From assembly GCF_020080835.1 (NCBI RefSeq), contig NC_058158.1:27732305-27796304 (forward strand): a DNA stretch of 64,000 nucleotides. Reading direction: 5' to 3'. The position numbers and the translations under genes are program-made. Shown piece by piece: positions 34,085-46,992 of this stretch; within the stretch, counting starts at the first letter, position 1, and each line of letters starts with the position of its first letter. The stretch is from Cotesia glomerata (lineage: Eukaryota > Arthropoda > Insecta > Hymenoptera > Braconidae). Under the pieces are notes generated by a model. It worked only from the letters and a program-made list of their open reading frames with translations. It searched no databases and was not told the origin of the DNA.

Positions 34085-34710
34085 TTCTTTATACCTCGGT
34101 CGAAAGTACGCATTTTTTTCATCTATTTCAAGGCAGAAAGTTAAAGATTCGTGCATTGGTAAAGCTACACATTCACCCTCTATAATAGCGGGAGCATAAA
34201 ATGCTTTCGTTACCGCGACTGACATTAGTCATTTGTTACTAACTATGTTTTGTTTACGCTGATCATTTACGATTGATGTACAATATGATGGTACAATACA
34301 ACTTGGTTATATTTCTAATATTTCTTTCTTTCTTCTACTTACATGAAATATTTCATATATAGATAGAGATATAACTGCCGTGAGAGTGAGTAGATCATCC
34401 GATGTAACTTATAACCAGGTTGTACCGTACTGAGATTCAGTTTGATAGTGACGTGTGTAAAATGGATCAACTTTATTTAATTAATGAATTATTTATAAAA
34501 ATGTACGCAGTAACAACAATTTAATTTAATTTTTGTTAATTATTGTTAATTTTCAGATAATATGTTCGTTTTTTTTTATTTTTAACCGAGAATAATTTTT
34601 ATTATGTTTGTTGAATTCAAAAAATTTCAGTTTTATTTAATCTAAAAATTTTTCAAAAAAAATGTTTGTTAATTATTTTTTATTTGATTTTACATTATTT
34701 TTTTTTATTT

Positions 34711-34978
34711 GATGCCTGCCCCCCCCCTCCCCCGACCAGCAGCACTCGCTTCGCTCGTGCCGCAAATGTCGGGGACAGGCATCAATTTTTTTTCGATGCA
34801 GTACATTAAATATTTTACGTACTTTTGACCGGCTATAAAGAAACATAGTATACACTACACGGGCGGAAGTTTAGGAGCTCTGAACTGCGCGCCGTGATGT
34901 CCTCGGCTACGCCTCGGGCATCATGGCACGCAGTGCAAAAATCTCAAACTTTCTGCCCTAATAGTGTATTATACTATA
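34711..34978. repeat. Paired long hairpins, pair 2
   Basis: Hairpin 3 (34711-34783) pairs GATGCCTG and CCCCGAC with GTCGGGG and CAGGCATC around the apex CACTCGCTTCGCTCGTG. Hairpin 4 (34845-34978) pairs ATAGTATACAC with GTGTATTATACTAT and a GGGCGGAAGTTT arm with AAACTTTCTGCCC around CCTCGGCTACGCCTCGG. Outer arms of hairpins 2 and 4 are related; inner stems are not, but the apices are. Hairpins 3 and 4 are 61 bp apart. Confidence 0.65.
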
Positions 34979-34989
34979 TTATAAAGTCC

Positions 34990-37900
34990 TAATATCGTTT
35001 GATACGTCGATATATAATTTTTTATGTCTTGAAATTCTCAATATTAGTTTTGAAATGATCATGAATACCTATGTTATAATTATTCAACCACGAAGTGTTA
35101 AAAATCTCTGACAGAGGGCTCATGATCGCTTAATTGTCTCATAAGAGAATTATGTTTGAGAAGTTAAGCTCTAAAATAAAATTCGTTTTTTTAACTTTCT
35201 AACAATACTCCAATCCCTGTAATGTTGCTACTTGCGCATTATAAACATTGAGAGCACTAATTTACCTTTAATTTTATGGATCTAGCTTAAAGACTTTTAT
35301 TTTTATATTAATATTAAGCCATAAGCATTTCATAAATAAATTTAATAAGCGTACTCTTAATTAATTCATATAGAAAGTTTATAAATTATAGCTTTTAATA
35401 AAAAAAAAAATAGGCAGTTTAACACAAAAATTATACGTTCAAGTTATAAAGGAAAAAATGTTAGTGAGTAAAAATTATAGGATAACTTTAACAGCTTCTC
35501 ATAAAGTAAAATATTTATACTTGAGAGAAAATTTTATGGCATCGATATTTATCATCATATAATAAATAATAGTTATGTCTTTTGTCGTTGAAACAAAGCA
35601 TACTTGGTTATTCTGTTTCGAGATGAAAAGAGTGTGATATTGAAAAATCAAAAATTACGTGGCTTCAAAGCGTCTTTAATAAGTCACACGTGTTTATATG
35701 ATAGCCATAAAAATCGAAGTATACCTCGTGGTTGTATACAACAGTTGCGTGGTTACCGTTTTTTCCCTCGATGAAAACACGCGAGCTTCCCTTTTTTATA
35801 TGCAAATGGAAAAATGGCAATCCGGCTACGAGGCTATTTTTATAGGGTCTACCTTGAGTTTTAGTTAACAATACATAGAAAATTCGACGAAGAAAAACCG
35901 AATTTCACTGTTTTTACCCAAATTATTATTTGTAAGTTGTAAATAACTGAAATTTTAGTTAAAGATTTCATGAATCCATAAATATATCTTATTTTTCTAA
36001 TTCTATTACATTTGACTTAATTAGAAGAAAAAGTCTAAGTATTCTTAATTTTTTTGAATATTTCAAACAAATACAGTCTATCCATTACAATTAGTAGAAA
36101 ATAATGAAGGTAGATAGTTTCAAATGATATTTTTTGATAAAAAAACTCATAAGTTTTTGAAAAAATATTTCCTGTAGTAAAAAAAAAATAAAATGTTCTG
36201 ACTACCCTACAATTATTATTTCAATAGATATAAAAATAATATAACCAAGGTATATTGATACAAATATCGAAATCTAATAATATTACTTGAAAAGCTTTTT
36301 GAGTACCCAAAAAATTAATAAGATTTCAAGAATTCGATGCTGAGTAGTATCTTTAGAAAAGCTCAACATATATATCCATATATATTCATATATAAACATA
36401 TATATACATATATATATATATATAATTTATGAAGGAGAATGTGAATGTAAGCTGTTTCTAGTAGTTTAACATGAACGTTACCAACACGGCATTAATTCTA
36501 TGTACTAATTTTATACGGTATATCTACGAGAGACTGCTGAAAAGAGGTTAATCACTATCCGACTAGCTGAAAAAGTATTAAATGCGTGAGTTATATAACT
36601 ATGAAGTATTGACTGTAAAATTAAGCGTAAACATTTTTGATAAAAAGAAGAAAAACACAGAAAATTATTTTTTGAAAAAATTTTCTTATATAAATATGCT
36701 TATAAATGACTATATCAGAAAATTCGATATGTCCATATATGGCCTAAAATCATTTGATGTGTTCATATAATTTTAGATCTTGATATGCCCATATGTCGTC
36801 TAATATGATAATTGGCCATTGCAGCTGATAAGATCAGGCCTAATAAGGTTATATATGTCCATATATATTTTTTTGATCAAAGTTAGTGTTAAAAATTTCC
36901 GATAGCGGGCGCATGAAAGCTGACTTTTCTCTTCACAAGAGAGTTAAATTTGAGGAGTTAAAGTCCAAAATAAAAATGATTTTTTATCACTCTAAAGGAA
37001 CTTATCTGACATTAGATTGTAGTTTGATCAAATGCATATTAAAGTTTTATTTAATACAACATTTTAGTTGTACAGCACTTTTACTTTGTAAAGCACAAGA
37101 ATAAAAAATTATCATATTTTTTTTTATTCTCACTTATAGCCTAATATGAGCATATATGACTAGACCAGGCCATATCAAAAAATTTTTCCTCCGGATTCTA
37201 TAAGAAAATTTTCTGTGCGAGTCATGTCATTATAAAATTTTTCAAATAACTGGAATTAGAACCTTTTGCGAGTATGTTCATTGAAAAACCGAATAAACTG
37301 ATTTATATAGGTACTTTTATTTTATTTTCAATGCTTAGTTTACTTTTTTTGGTTCAATGTTCGAGCATTAAAATTTTATGCTCACTATTATTAACCTTAT
37401 TGTTTTTTTTTCATATGCGCGAACTTTATGCACTTTATGCATAACTACTGGAAAATAATGTCGTATTGAAAAGATATGCCTACAAAAGCGAGGTAGTCAT
37501 AATAGTGATGGTATTTCAAAGCAAAAGTCCATCAATAGACACCAAATAGCCGCCGTACGCAGCTGAGTTTCTCTACGTATCTGGGTTTACTGTCAGTAAT
37601 TACAAATTATGGGCTCCTCTAAACTTGCCCAGTATTCTGACTGAACGTCAATCAATTTCAATCAGTTAACGAGTTCTAGCTAAACTAGAGGATAAACGGA
37701 ACCAACGATGAAAACAGACGTTAATCGAATGAATCCTGAGGATAAAAGTTCTATACATCACTATATTAGTGTTGGTAACGTTTCTCGAGTAATTATTGCA
37801 AGACAATGAATAGTGCATGCCTTTAACTGACATTTACCTAATACTTGCTTTATAAATGATCATTTCTTATAATATTCTTTGTTTAGACCAGATAGTTTCT

Positions 37901-38385
37901 AGCATATTGAAAATGAATGAGTTGATTATCATTTTTTAAGCTGTTCTAAAAATTTACTTATCTCGATACAAAAATGTACGAAAATAATTATTAGTGAAAA
38001 TTGAATGTGAATAAACAAATAAAATCAACTAATTATAAGAATACGAATTGAGGCATATAAAGATTGTCGGAATCATAAATATATCACAACTTTAATTAAC
38101 TATTCCATCAATAATATCTTGACTAATGTTCACTAGAATATTGTAACTAACACTATAAATGCATTTGCAAGGTTGAAAGGTTGGATATAAATTTACTTAT
38201 AGGATAATAAGAAGATATTTCAATAGTAAGGTAAAGTAATTAATGTAAAATTGAATCAATTGACATTGTAGTGAAAAGTTATTTATCGTCTATATATTGA
38301 ATATATTACATTGTTTTATTTATAATAAGTTTTTCAAAACAGAGATTTTATTTTCTGCGGTATTTTAAAAAATGTAGAAAAATAC
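34990..38385. other. No assignable gene
   Basis: AT-rich. 35640-35870 is somewhat GC-richer with a minus-strand open frame that contains an in-frame TATA-like stretch and no splice sites. 36690-36890 and 37130-37190 are relics of the TATCAGG family. 37540-37740 is slightly GC-richer but closed in all frames I tried. Confidence 0.35.
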
Positions 38386-38390
38386 TATAT

Positions 38391-39512
38391 ACATGGAGAG
38401 AAAAATGTAGAAATCATTCCTATAATTTTAATGAAACGTTTTCCTATACCATTTTAGAAGCGATTACTTAAATTATGGTAATTGTACCCATAATTTTTGG
38501 GAAATGTTACTATAATTATGGGAATGGTTCCTATAATTATAGGAGCGATACCTATAATTATAACTGTAATATCGGCATGATTCCCATAATATGTCGGAAT
38601 AGTTTCTATAATATTACAGGAACCATTCCCATAATATTATAGTGATGATGCCTAATAATATTGAGATATTTATTATTACAACTCAAGTTATTTGTGACTT
38701 CGATAACCACTTCGAAGCATTTGAAATTATTAGTAATTTCGATAATTTTACTTGCTTCTCAATAACATCATTTGAAATATGTAAAATAAGTAATATTGTT
38801 CATATAAACAATAAAAGTTACATATCCAGAAGGTGGATTTAATAAATATTCAACGTAAGTATTGTAAATAAATGATTTGTTTTAAAAATGAAATGAAATT
38901 GTAAAAATAAACAATGAATTTCCATATCTATTTTGCTCCTCTAATTGTATAGTGAGAAAATATCCCTTTGATTAGAGAAACTTTAGAATTGCTACAATAT
39001 TTTTCAATATTATCTAACACAATAGTAACTGAGTTGGAATAAACAATTTAAGATTAAGTACACACGTGAATAAAAATTATGAAAAAGATACCTTTTCACT
39101 CTAGTGAAAGATCAATTTTTATTTACAAAAAAAAATTTATTAGCAAAAAAATGTACAATAATTACTTTATATTTTTGAAGTGATTGCTTCATTATTATGA
39201 ACATAAGCATTTTTCTATTATTATATGCGTCATTCCCATAATATTATAGGAAACATTTCTTTAATAGTATAGGAACCATTCCTATAATATTATAGGAACC
39301 ATTCATTTAATAATATAGGGACCATTCCTATAATATTATAGGAACCATTCCCATAATGTATTTAAGCTATTCCATTATTGTATAGGAACGTTTCCAATAA
39401 ATTATGGGTATGGTTCCCATAATGAGCATAGGATTGATGCCTATGATGATCATTTTATTATAGGAACCATTCCCATAATTTTTGGAAAGGTTCCTATAAA
39501 TTTTTCTCCGTG
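38391..39512. mobile_element. TA-flanked element with CCATTCCCATAAT core
   Basis: The left end CATGGAGAGAAAAATGTAG and the right end AAATTTTTCTCCGTG are inverted termini bordered by TA (38389-38390 and 39513-39514). The two ends of the interior (38410-38650 and 39225-39500) iterate ATTCCTATAATATTATAGGA-like words, the same as at 22160-22587. The 550 bp between are plain AT-rich DNA, either the original core or an insertion. Confidence 0.65.
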
Positions 39513-39514
39513 TA

Positions 39515-39960
39515 GAGATGCACCACACCCTTGGAAAACACCATAACTTAAAAAAGAATACATTAATTGAATCATTCTTTTAAATAGATCTATAATTCAT
39601 AAAAAAATAAATCGGACTATTCTTTGATATATTTTAATAATATTTTTTATTTTTAAATGATGAATTTTTTAAAACTTGAGAGGCTGTAAATCAATAATAT
39701 CTAAAACTTATGTGTAACATGAAAAATATAATAGAACCAGTGATAAAACGAGAAACAATCAACATTGGGTGAATCAGGATTGACGATTTTTGAATTTAAA
39801 GAAATGATCTGACCGTACTTTTGTCACGGAATGGACTTTGATTATCGTGTCTGATGACAAAATAGACGAGTATCCTACATGGTATATATAGATATAAATA
39901 GTATGAGTAAGCCAAAGGACGTTCGACACTTTGATGGTTTACGTTAAACGCTTTGTCCTG
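39515..39960. other. No gene seen upstream of the 40-kb exon-like ORF
   Basis: AT-rich. On the minus strand this would be the 3' flank of the 39962-40045 frame. I see no AATAAA within a convincing distance. Confidence 0.35.
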
Positions 39961-39961
39961 A

Positions 39962-40045
39962 CTAAATCCATTTCAACCACTTCGCTTCTATTTCCTTCAT
40001 CCGGGCTTGAACCTCCTGGACGATTATTTCGTTCGTTTTTATATC
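39962..40045 (-). CDS. Possible terminal coding exon, unknown protein
   Basis: On the minus strand a strong acceptor (TTTTACTTTTTTTCCAAAG) is followed in phase 0 by 27 codons and a TAG: DIKTNEIIVQEVQARMKEIE then AKWLKWI. The peptide is amphipathic and charged, as at the end of a coiled-coil protein, and its base composition is clearly less AT-rich than the flanks. I recognise no family and find no preceding exon, so it may be the end of a nested gene, an alternative exon or a relic. Confidence 0.3.
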   Translation of the reverse strand, partial: DIKTNEIIVQEVQARMKEIEAKWLKWI

Positions 40046-40059
40046 CTTTGGAAAAAAAG

Positions 40060-41600
40060 TAAAATAAAAATAAAGTTAAATAGAAAAAAAAATATTACCA
40101 ACGGAAATTGTTACTACGGAGCATTCCGGATAAAAAATAACTGTATCTAAATTTACTATTGCTTCTTTTTTTATCAGTGATCACCAGATGAAATAAAAAA
40201 ATTTTTATATTTTTTTTATCTATAGTCATTAATTTTGACAAATTGATGCGACAAAGTAATTACTTAAGTAACTATAGATAGACAGCTCTCGGTTGATCAA
40301 TAACAATTTAATCATCATAAAAAAGTACTTTTCATAAAATATACCGTTTTTTTTTTTTATTTTAATATTTTATTGCCGTGAAAATTGAATTAGTTTCTGT
40401 TTGAGTATTACATTATTTTTCACACAAATTTTTAATTAAATTAAATAAGTTTATGCTATTGAAATACCAAATGTTATTGACAAATAATTAATACAATCAA
40501 ACGGGTAAAATTTTCGTAAACAGTTTTTTTTTTCATTTTTCAATACTGAAATATTGATGAAAAAAAATATAATTTTTAGTTTATTGATCACTGCATTTTT
40601 TTATCATATTTTTTGTTTGAAATATTCAGTTTAAATATGCAACTCAGCAAGTGTGTAGAAATTTTGGGTAACGATGCCTCACGGGACTCGTTGATAGCGT
40701 AGTTCTCGTTAGTATATTGTCCCATGAGCTTTTCATCATCACGTGTATAGATACATGCTTGGATAACTATATTTGTAGGTACGAATGCAATTCAAATGGT
40801 TGTTGACTAACAGTTACCTGGGATATTGATTCCAGGTTAAAGGGTTTAGCTATTATGGGAATTTGTAAGTATATTTGTAGCTCTACACGACCTCTCTAAT
40901 GATATTACAGTTTATTCAAAAATATCCTTTTTTTTTTTTTTTTTCATTGTAATTACTTTTTTCATTTAAATTAATAACAATAATGTATAATCATTGAATT
41001 AATTCTCTGCGACTTTATTTCGACTTCCTCAACAACCACAATAAATATAAAAAAAAAAACAATGAAATCTCTTTTCTCATAAAATAATAATTTTTTTTTC
41101 ATAAAAAATGTGTCTATATATAACATTTATAAATATATGTGTTTATAAATACATAACCTATATAATTTATAAATACCTTAATTGTACAAGTTCTTTTGTC
41201 TTATTACTAAACGAATTGTTAGGTTTAATTTTAATTTTAATTGTAGATCTGATTTCATCTTATTTTAAAATTTTTAATGTTATGGATCTAAGTGTTTTTT
41301 TTTTGAGCAACTTAAAAAAAACAGAATAGGATATTATAATTTACAACGTGACTGTCTTCTTCAACAGCTGTCAACGACTAATCATAGACGTTCTTTGAAT
41401 AGTTATTGTGATGTTTGGTAGATGGTTCGGTTCGCTAAAGGTGCCAACATGAATCTAATATAAATTCTGAATGATTTCAATTCACTACTTCCTCCTTGCG
41501 AATTTAATAACTTTACTTTCTATGTACTTTTACGTTAGTTATAAATACGAAAATCAATTCAGCTATAGCTTGGTGTCTTTATGACAGACTCGCTCAAGTG
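40060..41600. other. No gene seen
   Basis: AT-rich with homopolymers. An open frame at 41108-41329 is low in complexity and hydrophobic. Confidence 0.35.
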
Positions 41601-41602
41601 CA

Positions 41603-41610
41603 TATATAAA
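41603..41610 (+). promoter_or_regulatory. TATA box candidate
   Basis: TATATAAA within GCATATATAAACAGG, in a stretch less AT-monotonous than its surroundings. The ORF at 41779 would begin about 140 nt after a start site placed 30 nt downstream. No clear initiator motif. Confidence 0.25.
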
Positions 41611-41778
41611 CAGGAAAATATAAGTTCAATCTCAACTAAACAAATCTATAATAATACCAAGAAAACCACATAGAATTGCACAAAATTGTAGTGAATATTT
41701 TATTTCGATTATTTATAGACATTACATAGCTTCTATCGAAACATTAAAACAAAACAAAAAATAAGCAACGGAAAAATT

Positions 41779-41970
41779 ATGTTCGTTAAAATTGAGCACT
41801 TAGGGCATGTATATTTGAATTTATCATTCATTTTATTTTTTATACTATTTTTTTACGCTCCTCAACCAGATTTTCCTATTGATATTTGTGCTTTGAACGA
41901 TTTAAAGAATAAAATTAAAAGAAAGTTTGAGTCATGTGTTTTAGCTGCAACGAATCTTTTACTTTCGTAA
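41779..41970 (+). CDS. Possible small secreted peptide
   Basis: A 63-codon frame starting in a purine-rich context (AAAATTATG). Residues 13-27 form a hydrophobic run (LNLSFILFFILFFY) that could be a signal peptide, followed by APQPDFPIDICALNDLKNKI and KRKFESCVLAATNLLLS with two cysteines. A TATA box lies upstream, and AATAAA-containing repeats begin about 30 nt after the stop. It would be a single-exon gene on the strand opposite the Ig gene. I know no homologue, and chance cannot be excluded. Confidence 0.25.
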   Translation: MFVKIEHLGHVYLNLSFILFFILFFYAPQPDFPIDICALNDLKNKIKRKFESCVLAATNLLLS

Positions 41971-41997
41971 TCACGATATATTATGACTTATGACTAG

Positions 41998-42032
<35 letters not shown>

Positions 42033-42034
42033 AT
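41998..42034. repeat. (AAAT)n microsatellite
   Basis: About nine tandem copies of the tetranucleotide AAAT. Confidence 0.9.
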
Positions 42035-43805
42035 AGAAGAAAAATAGCTTAGAGGAACAAACACACGTCGTTATCGGTTATATTTGTCGGCTATTTGCCA
42101 ATAAAACCAACAAACCAGTCAATGAAACTTTACCGAGACGTTTATTGGCCACACACCAGCAATATAATAAATTATAACAAGAACACCAACTCATAATTTC
42201 AACGCGTCGATTATGCGTGCCGCTGCCTGAAATTAATCGGCTTCATTTATTCGAGAAACGATTATTATCAACTATCGTTATGCATAGTACTCCCTATACT
42301 AGCTAAAAACTCCCTCGCACGAACTGTACCTTAACTGCTCTTTCAGCAGCCATTCATCAATTATCTTTCAAATAATTTAATATATAAACACCGCAAACAT
42401 GAATCTACAAATAATAATAATAGTGATTGTAAATTAACCAGCATAATAGATTTTTTTTCCATGCTCACATATAATTAATTAAAATAAAATATAACTGTTT
42501 AATTTCGATAGAAAATATATGGAGTTAGAATTATTGGGGAGGTTGGGTGTTGAACTATTTTATTGGTGAAAAATTTTTTCGATAAGCTAATCTATAACCT
42601 AATCTGGCCATAACTAGATAAATATGAGATTAAAAAAAAAGCTTATTATAATTTTTCAATCTTTAATTTTTTGTAAAAATTTGTAAGACGATTAAAATTT
42701 TTTATTGAACAAAGACTGGTTTCGAAGCCGATTAAGTCCATAGAAAATTATTTTTATTTTAAATCTTAACTGTGCTATTGAATTTAAGTTAATTATTATT
42801 GAAGTTAATTAATTAAATTATATAAGTAAGAATATTGGTTAAAGCGTCTTATACCCAAAAAATTTGATTATGTTGATTTGAAATATTATAAAACAATTCA
42901 AATATTCACGATCACTCTTATAGTGCAGATAAAGACTTTGACCTAATGGCTATGTCAGAAAACTTTTTCATAGACAATCAATTAAAACAAAATATAACTT
43001 TTTTATTTAAATATAAATATAATAGGAATATCTGGGATTAAAATGATTCAGATAGTTGGATGTTGAAATATTTATTGATAAACTGAAATTTTTTCAATAC
43101 TCTGAATTATTTAAAATTCTCTGTCGCATAAATTTTGTTTCTGGTAGAGCTAGCAATCGACTTTGCCGAAGCGAATAGTGTTAGTGAATAGAAAAAGTGT
43201 ATGTAAATGTAAATACAAAAAAGTCGTTAAAACTATCATGAAAAAAGTTAGTTCAGTCAGTTTTAATTGTATACAATTTGTTTGATCTGACAGTATGTAT
43301 GTGTGACTGGAATTTTTATTCCTACATCCACATCGGATATATAACGAGATGTGATTGTTATTCGTAATGTTGGTGGTTTCCATTCACTAGGAAGCTTCAG
43401 ACGCTTTATTCGTGATCGTCTATGAAAATCCATTCGAAATTTATTCTGAAAATTATTCAAGTCAGCGCGAGTCGTGGTGTGCTAGTAAAAAATGATAAAA
43501 AACTTGAAGAAGTGAAGTCATGTCGTTGCGTTGAGTTATTCTGACCAATGTTACGACAACCACACTAAAGCTAGACCACTAGAAAGTTCGCGACCCTCTT
43601 TACATAATCAAATTCCATCAGGAAAGCACCTTCATGGTGCATTGAGTTTTCAAATATGTAACAACGATAAAACGCCGACATTCAATGATACTTGCTCTTA
43701 AATATATATTTGTGGTTTTTCTATGAATTTATTTATAGTTTACTCGTGCAGTTTATATACTAATGACAAGTATTTCAATTTTTTTAATGTAATTAAATAA
43801 TTTAT
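42035..43805. other. No assignable gene
   Basis: AT-rich. The minus-strand frame at 43263-43460 begins just inside an acceptor-like TAATTTTCAG and has a basic N-terminal part, but it has no good donor or homology, so I leave it out. 42570-42620 has a faint TATCAGG-type relic. Confidence 0.35.
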
Positions 43806-43810
43806 TTAAT

Positions 43811-45040
43811 ACTAGCTGTTACTCGCCCGCTCCGCTGGGCGCTTTATAGAATTGCGTTTTTAGTAGATTTCATAGAAATCTAATTATTGCATTGGTCCTC
43901 ATGACGGAATTTTTGAAAAATTTTGCTATATTTCGACTCAGCTCGTCAAGCGGATTCAGAAAATGCATATGGTTCAAAAGTTTATATATGTATGTATTTA
44001 TATATATGTATATATATACGATATAATCGGCATTGTCTCTTTTCTAACTCTCGTAATTCTATAGGGATCTCAATAAAACGTAACATACTTATTCTTAGGA
44101 CGATTTCCGAGGTTAAGTTCTAAGATGAGCCAAATCTGTCGATTAGTTTAGAAATGAGAGCAATTCAAAAATTTTCAAAAATCGCAAAAATTTTCACTTT
44201 TACCGTATTTTCGTGCAATTACAATTGAACGCGATATCTTATCAAAATTCTATAAATAGCATCTGAAAGCTTATTAAATAAGCTTCAATTTGTGTACCTC
44301 ATTATCAGTCTAGGCCAAAAATCACCTATACTTTCTCAGACAGATTTAATGAAATTTTACTTTTGTATTCGTTTTGACGCCATTGTTTAATCAAACAGAA
44401 ATTTATTTTTTTTTTTTTTTTTTCGTATGCAACCCAAGTAGTATTTTTATTATTCATCATGAAATCTACTTCCATTTCGGCTGCCGAATGGCCTTTTTTA
44501 GATCTAGGCTTGAATTTAATTAGAGTATTATTTTGACTTGCACAGATTCCCAATTCTATCGAATTGGCATGCACCTTTTATCCATGTAATCATTCTAGCT
44601 AATATTCATTGTAACTTTCAATGTGCAATCATTATAACATTCTCGTGTCTCTCTTACAAAAATGAATAATAATTGATATGAAAAAAAAATTTTTTTGATG
44701 AGCATTGAAAGTTTCAGTTAAAGAAATTGCAGGTTTCATAAGTGAAGAAATCTGCCTAGTATGTAAACATAGCCAATAGAATTAAAAAATTTATTTTAAA
44801 TAAATGACAATCAAATATAATAAATTTAGTTACAATAGAAATTCATTATTTCTAAGTCAAAAAAATATAGGTTCCGGATAAGTAATCAGTGATTACTAAT
44901 CACCAACATATCATATAGGTACTAAAACCTTCTCTGAAACACGCTTCATCTTATGGTATAAGTATTATTCCGATTGGTTCAGTAGTTTTCGCAGTATAAC
45001 CGGACAAAAAAATCGGCTCTCCATTTATTAGTATAGAAGA
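43811..45040. mobile_element. Unclassified retroposon-like element, copy 2
   Basis: It runs from CTAGCTGTTACTCGCCCGC to CATTTATTAGTATAGAAGA. From about 44530 on it is the inverse of 27041-27535; the remaining half has no counterpart there except the GCTGTTACTCGCCCGCTCCG end. It contains a T run at 44407-44423 and no reverse-transcriptase frame. The ends resemble RTE-type remnants, but the class is not secure. Confidence 0.5.
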
Positions 45041-45839
45041 TTCTCGCTCTTCACTCTTCATTGATTCAGATAGTTTTGCACAAAATGTTACCAGATCGCT
45101 ATCAACCATATAATAAAAAGGACATATTTAAATTAAAGAAAAAAAAACTACATTTTAAATTATCACATCTTAAAAACAAAATGATGGAGCTCAATAAAAT
45201 AATTTTTTAAACATGTTTTATTTGATAGTGTGCAATTTTTCTTCAAGGAATTACGAGGTGAAAAGAAAATTTATGATTTTTGTAAACTAAATTAAATTAA
45301 TATGAATTAGAATTTCGAAAATAATATAAAACTCAATTCTCTAAAAACTGGACATTGTGTAATTTTGATTAAATACTTTGTAATCCGGTACGCTGGACTT
45401 TCTAATGCATTGAATCAATTCCTCATACACTTATAACTTTCTGTTGACTGATGTGATTACTAAAAACTAAAATCAGATAAAATAATGCCTGTTGAGATCT
45501 ATTCATAGAATTCTTAGCAATTATCTCTTGAGACATGAAATTGTTTTTTGCTTCATAAGGCTAAAAATTGTTCGGAATTTTAGGAAAAATTAAACTTTTA
45601 AATCGTAATGTTGTTGAACAAATGTGGAATAAAATTTTTTTAATACAAAATACTTAGATCCACTCTATGTGGTTAAAAAAAACTTAAAGCTTGGGGTTTT
45701 GTAAATAACAAGCGAAACAATATATTTTTTAGGAAAATCTATCGTTAAAGATTTGGATTTATATGCAAAAAATCGAATTTAAGGATTTTATGGGTGTAAT
45801 TTAGAATATTAGAGAAGGGACCAGTGCGAATGACCATAA

Positions 45840-46110
45840 AACAGTCTGAGAAGAAGCAAATCCTCGACAATCCGTTAGAGAGGAAGAAACCAGCAATTTC
45901 TTTCTCGCGGTAATCACACGAAACGAGCTCAACGCGGAAGCTCCGTAAAAAACCGCTTAAGTTGTGGAAACCAAGGCGATTCCTCCTTGCCCGAGTATCC
46001 TTTCGTGCTACTATTTTAAAGACTTTTCCCGGCTTAAACGTCACCTCGATCGTACCCTCCGACCCTCTTTGTGTCGTGTCTCCTTACGACTTTCGTATGG
46101 TCTCTCTTTC
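45840..46110. promoter_or_regulatory. CpG-rich island
   Basis: A 270-bp patch with many CpG dinucleotides (for example AAACGAGCTCAACGCGG and CCTCGATCGTACCCTCCG) in a very AT-rich region. It is open on both strands for about 100 codons (45745-46044 minus; 45964-46365 plus), but neither product resembles a known family. It may be a promoter or 5' exon region. Confidence 0.3.
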
Positions 46111-46119
46111 AAATCTCTG

Positions 46120-46985
46120 ATATATATATATATGTACGTATTTTATTCTGTTACCTTTAGCTTGCCAACTTGCCCTAAATTGTACTCATTTTTTTCAAAT
46201 TTTTTTTTCTTCATTATTATAGTTAAGTTACTTTTAAGTATCTGTAGTTCTTTGTGTTTTTTTGCTCTATATCTTCGGTTGCAACGAGACATACAAGAGT
46301 CAAATAATAGTTCAGGCTTACAAAGGCACGAGCAACGCTTTTTTTTCTTTCACTCTCTTCTATAGTTACATAAGGTCATAACATTTTGGGTAACATTTAC
46401 CTTACCTTTAAAATAACTTTCACGTTCTTAAGAATAAAAAAATACTTTAACTACTCTAGTGATTCAAAGATATTAATTCAAAGCTTTATTTGTAGTTACT
46501 TCTATTTAGAGTTCTATTACTTTTTTTTTTTTTTTTATTCATTATTGTTTCAGTTAATAAAAACTATATCATTTACTTATTAAGATTTTCCTAATTAATA
46601 TGATTTTTTAATAAAATTTGATATTGCTTACAAAAGTGCTGAGTGGTGAGATACAAGTGACATAACATTTTTTTGGTCATACATTCGATCGATGTTATGG
46701 AGATTAATTAAATAACATAATATTTCAAAACTCAATATTAATGGAAAAACTAATTGATAAAGCTAATAAAACTAACTAATTAAAAAATTACAACTATTGC
46801 TATTTTAAAGTATAATTTCGATAAAAACGTCCTAATATTCAACAGCATAATTCTTGTTATTTATTTCACTGCCTGTTCGTGTGAATTCATTAATATTTAA
46901 TATCTCGGACACGAACTACCTATATTTAAAGCTGTCAGAATAACATTTTTCCGTGTTTATGTTCAACAGAATTACAAAAAATTGG
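46120..46985. other. No gene seen
   Basis: AT-rich; no supported feature. Confidence 0.4.
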
Positions 46986-46992
46986 AACTGTA

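Noticed and set aside
35665..35871. Minus-strand frame in a GC-richer patch with TATA-like and octamer-like motifs
   Set aside because: The TATA-like stretch lies inside the frame, there are no splice sites, and the motifs are too short to support a promoter in AT-rich DNA.
43263..43460. Basic minus-strand frame just after an acceptor-like TTTTCAG
   Set aside because: No donor, no Ig features (it lacks the Cys/Trp pattern the missing Ig1 exon needs) and no recognised family.
45745..46044. Minus-strand 99-codon frame, and the plus-strand 133-codon frame overlapping it
   Set aside because: Both are open because the patch is CpG-rich; neither shows a domain, conserved motif or splice sites. 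Kept only as a CpG island.
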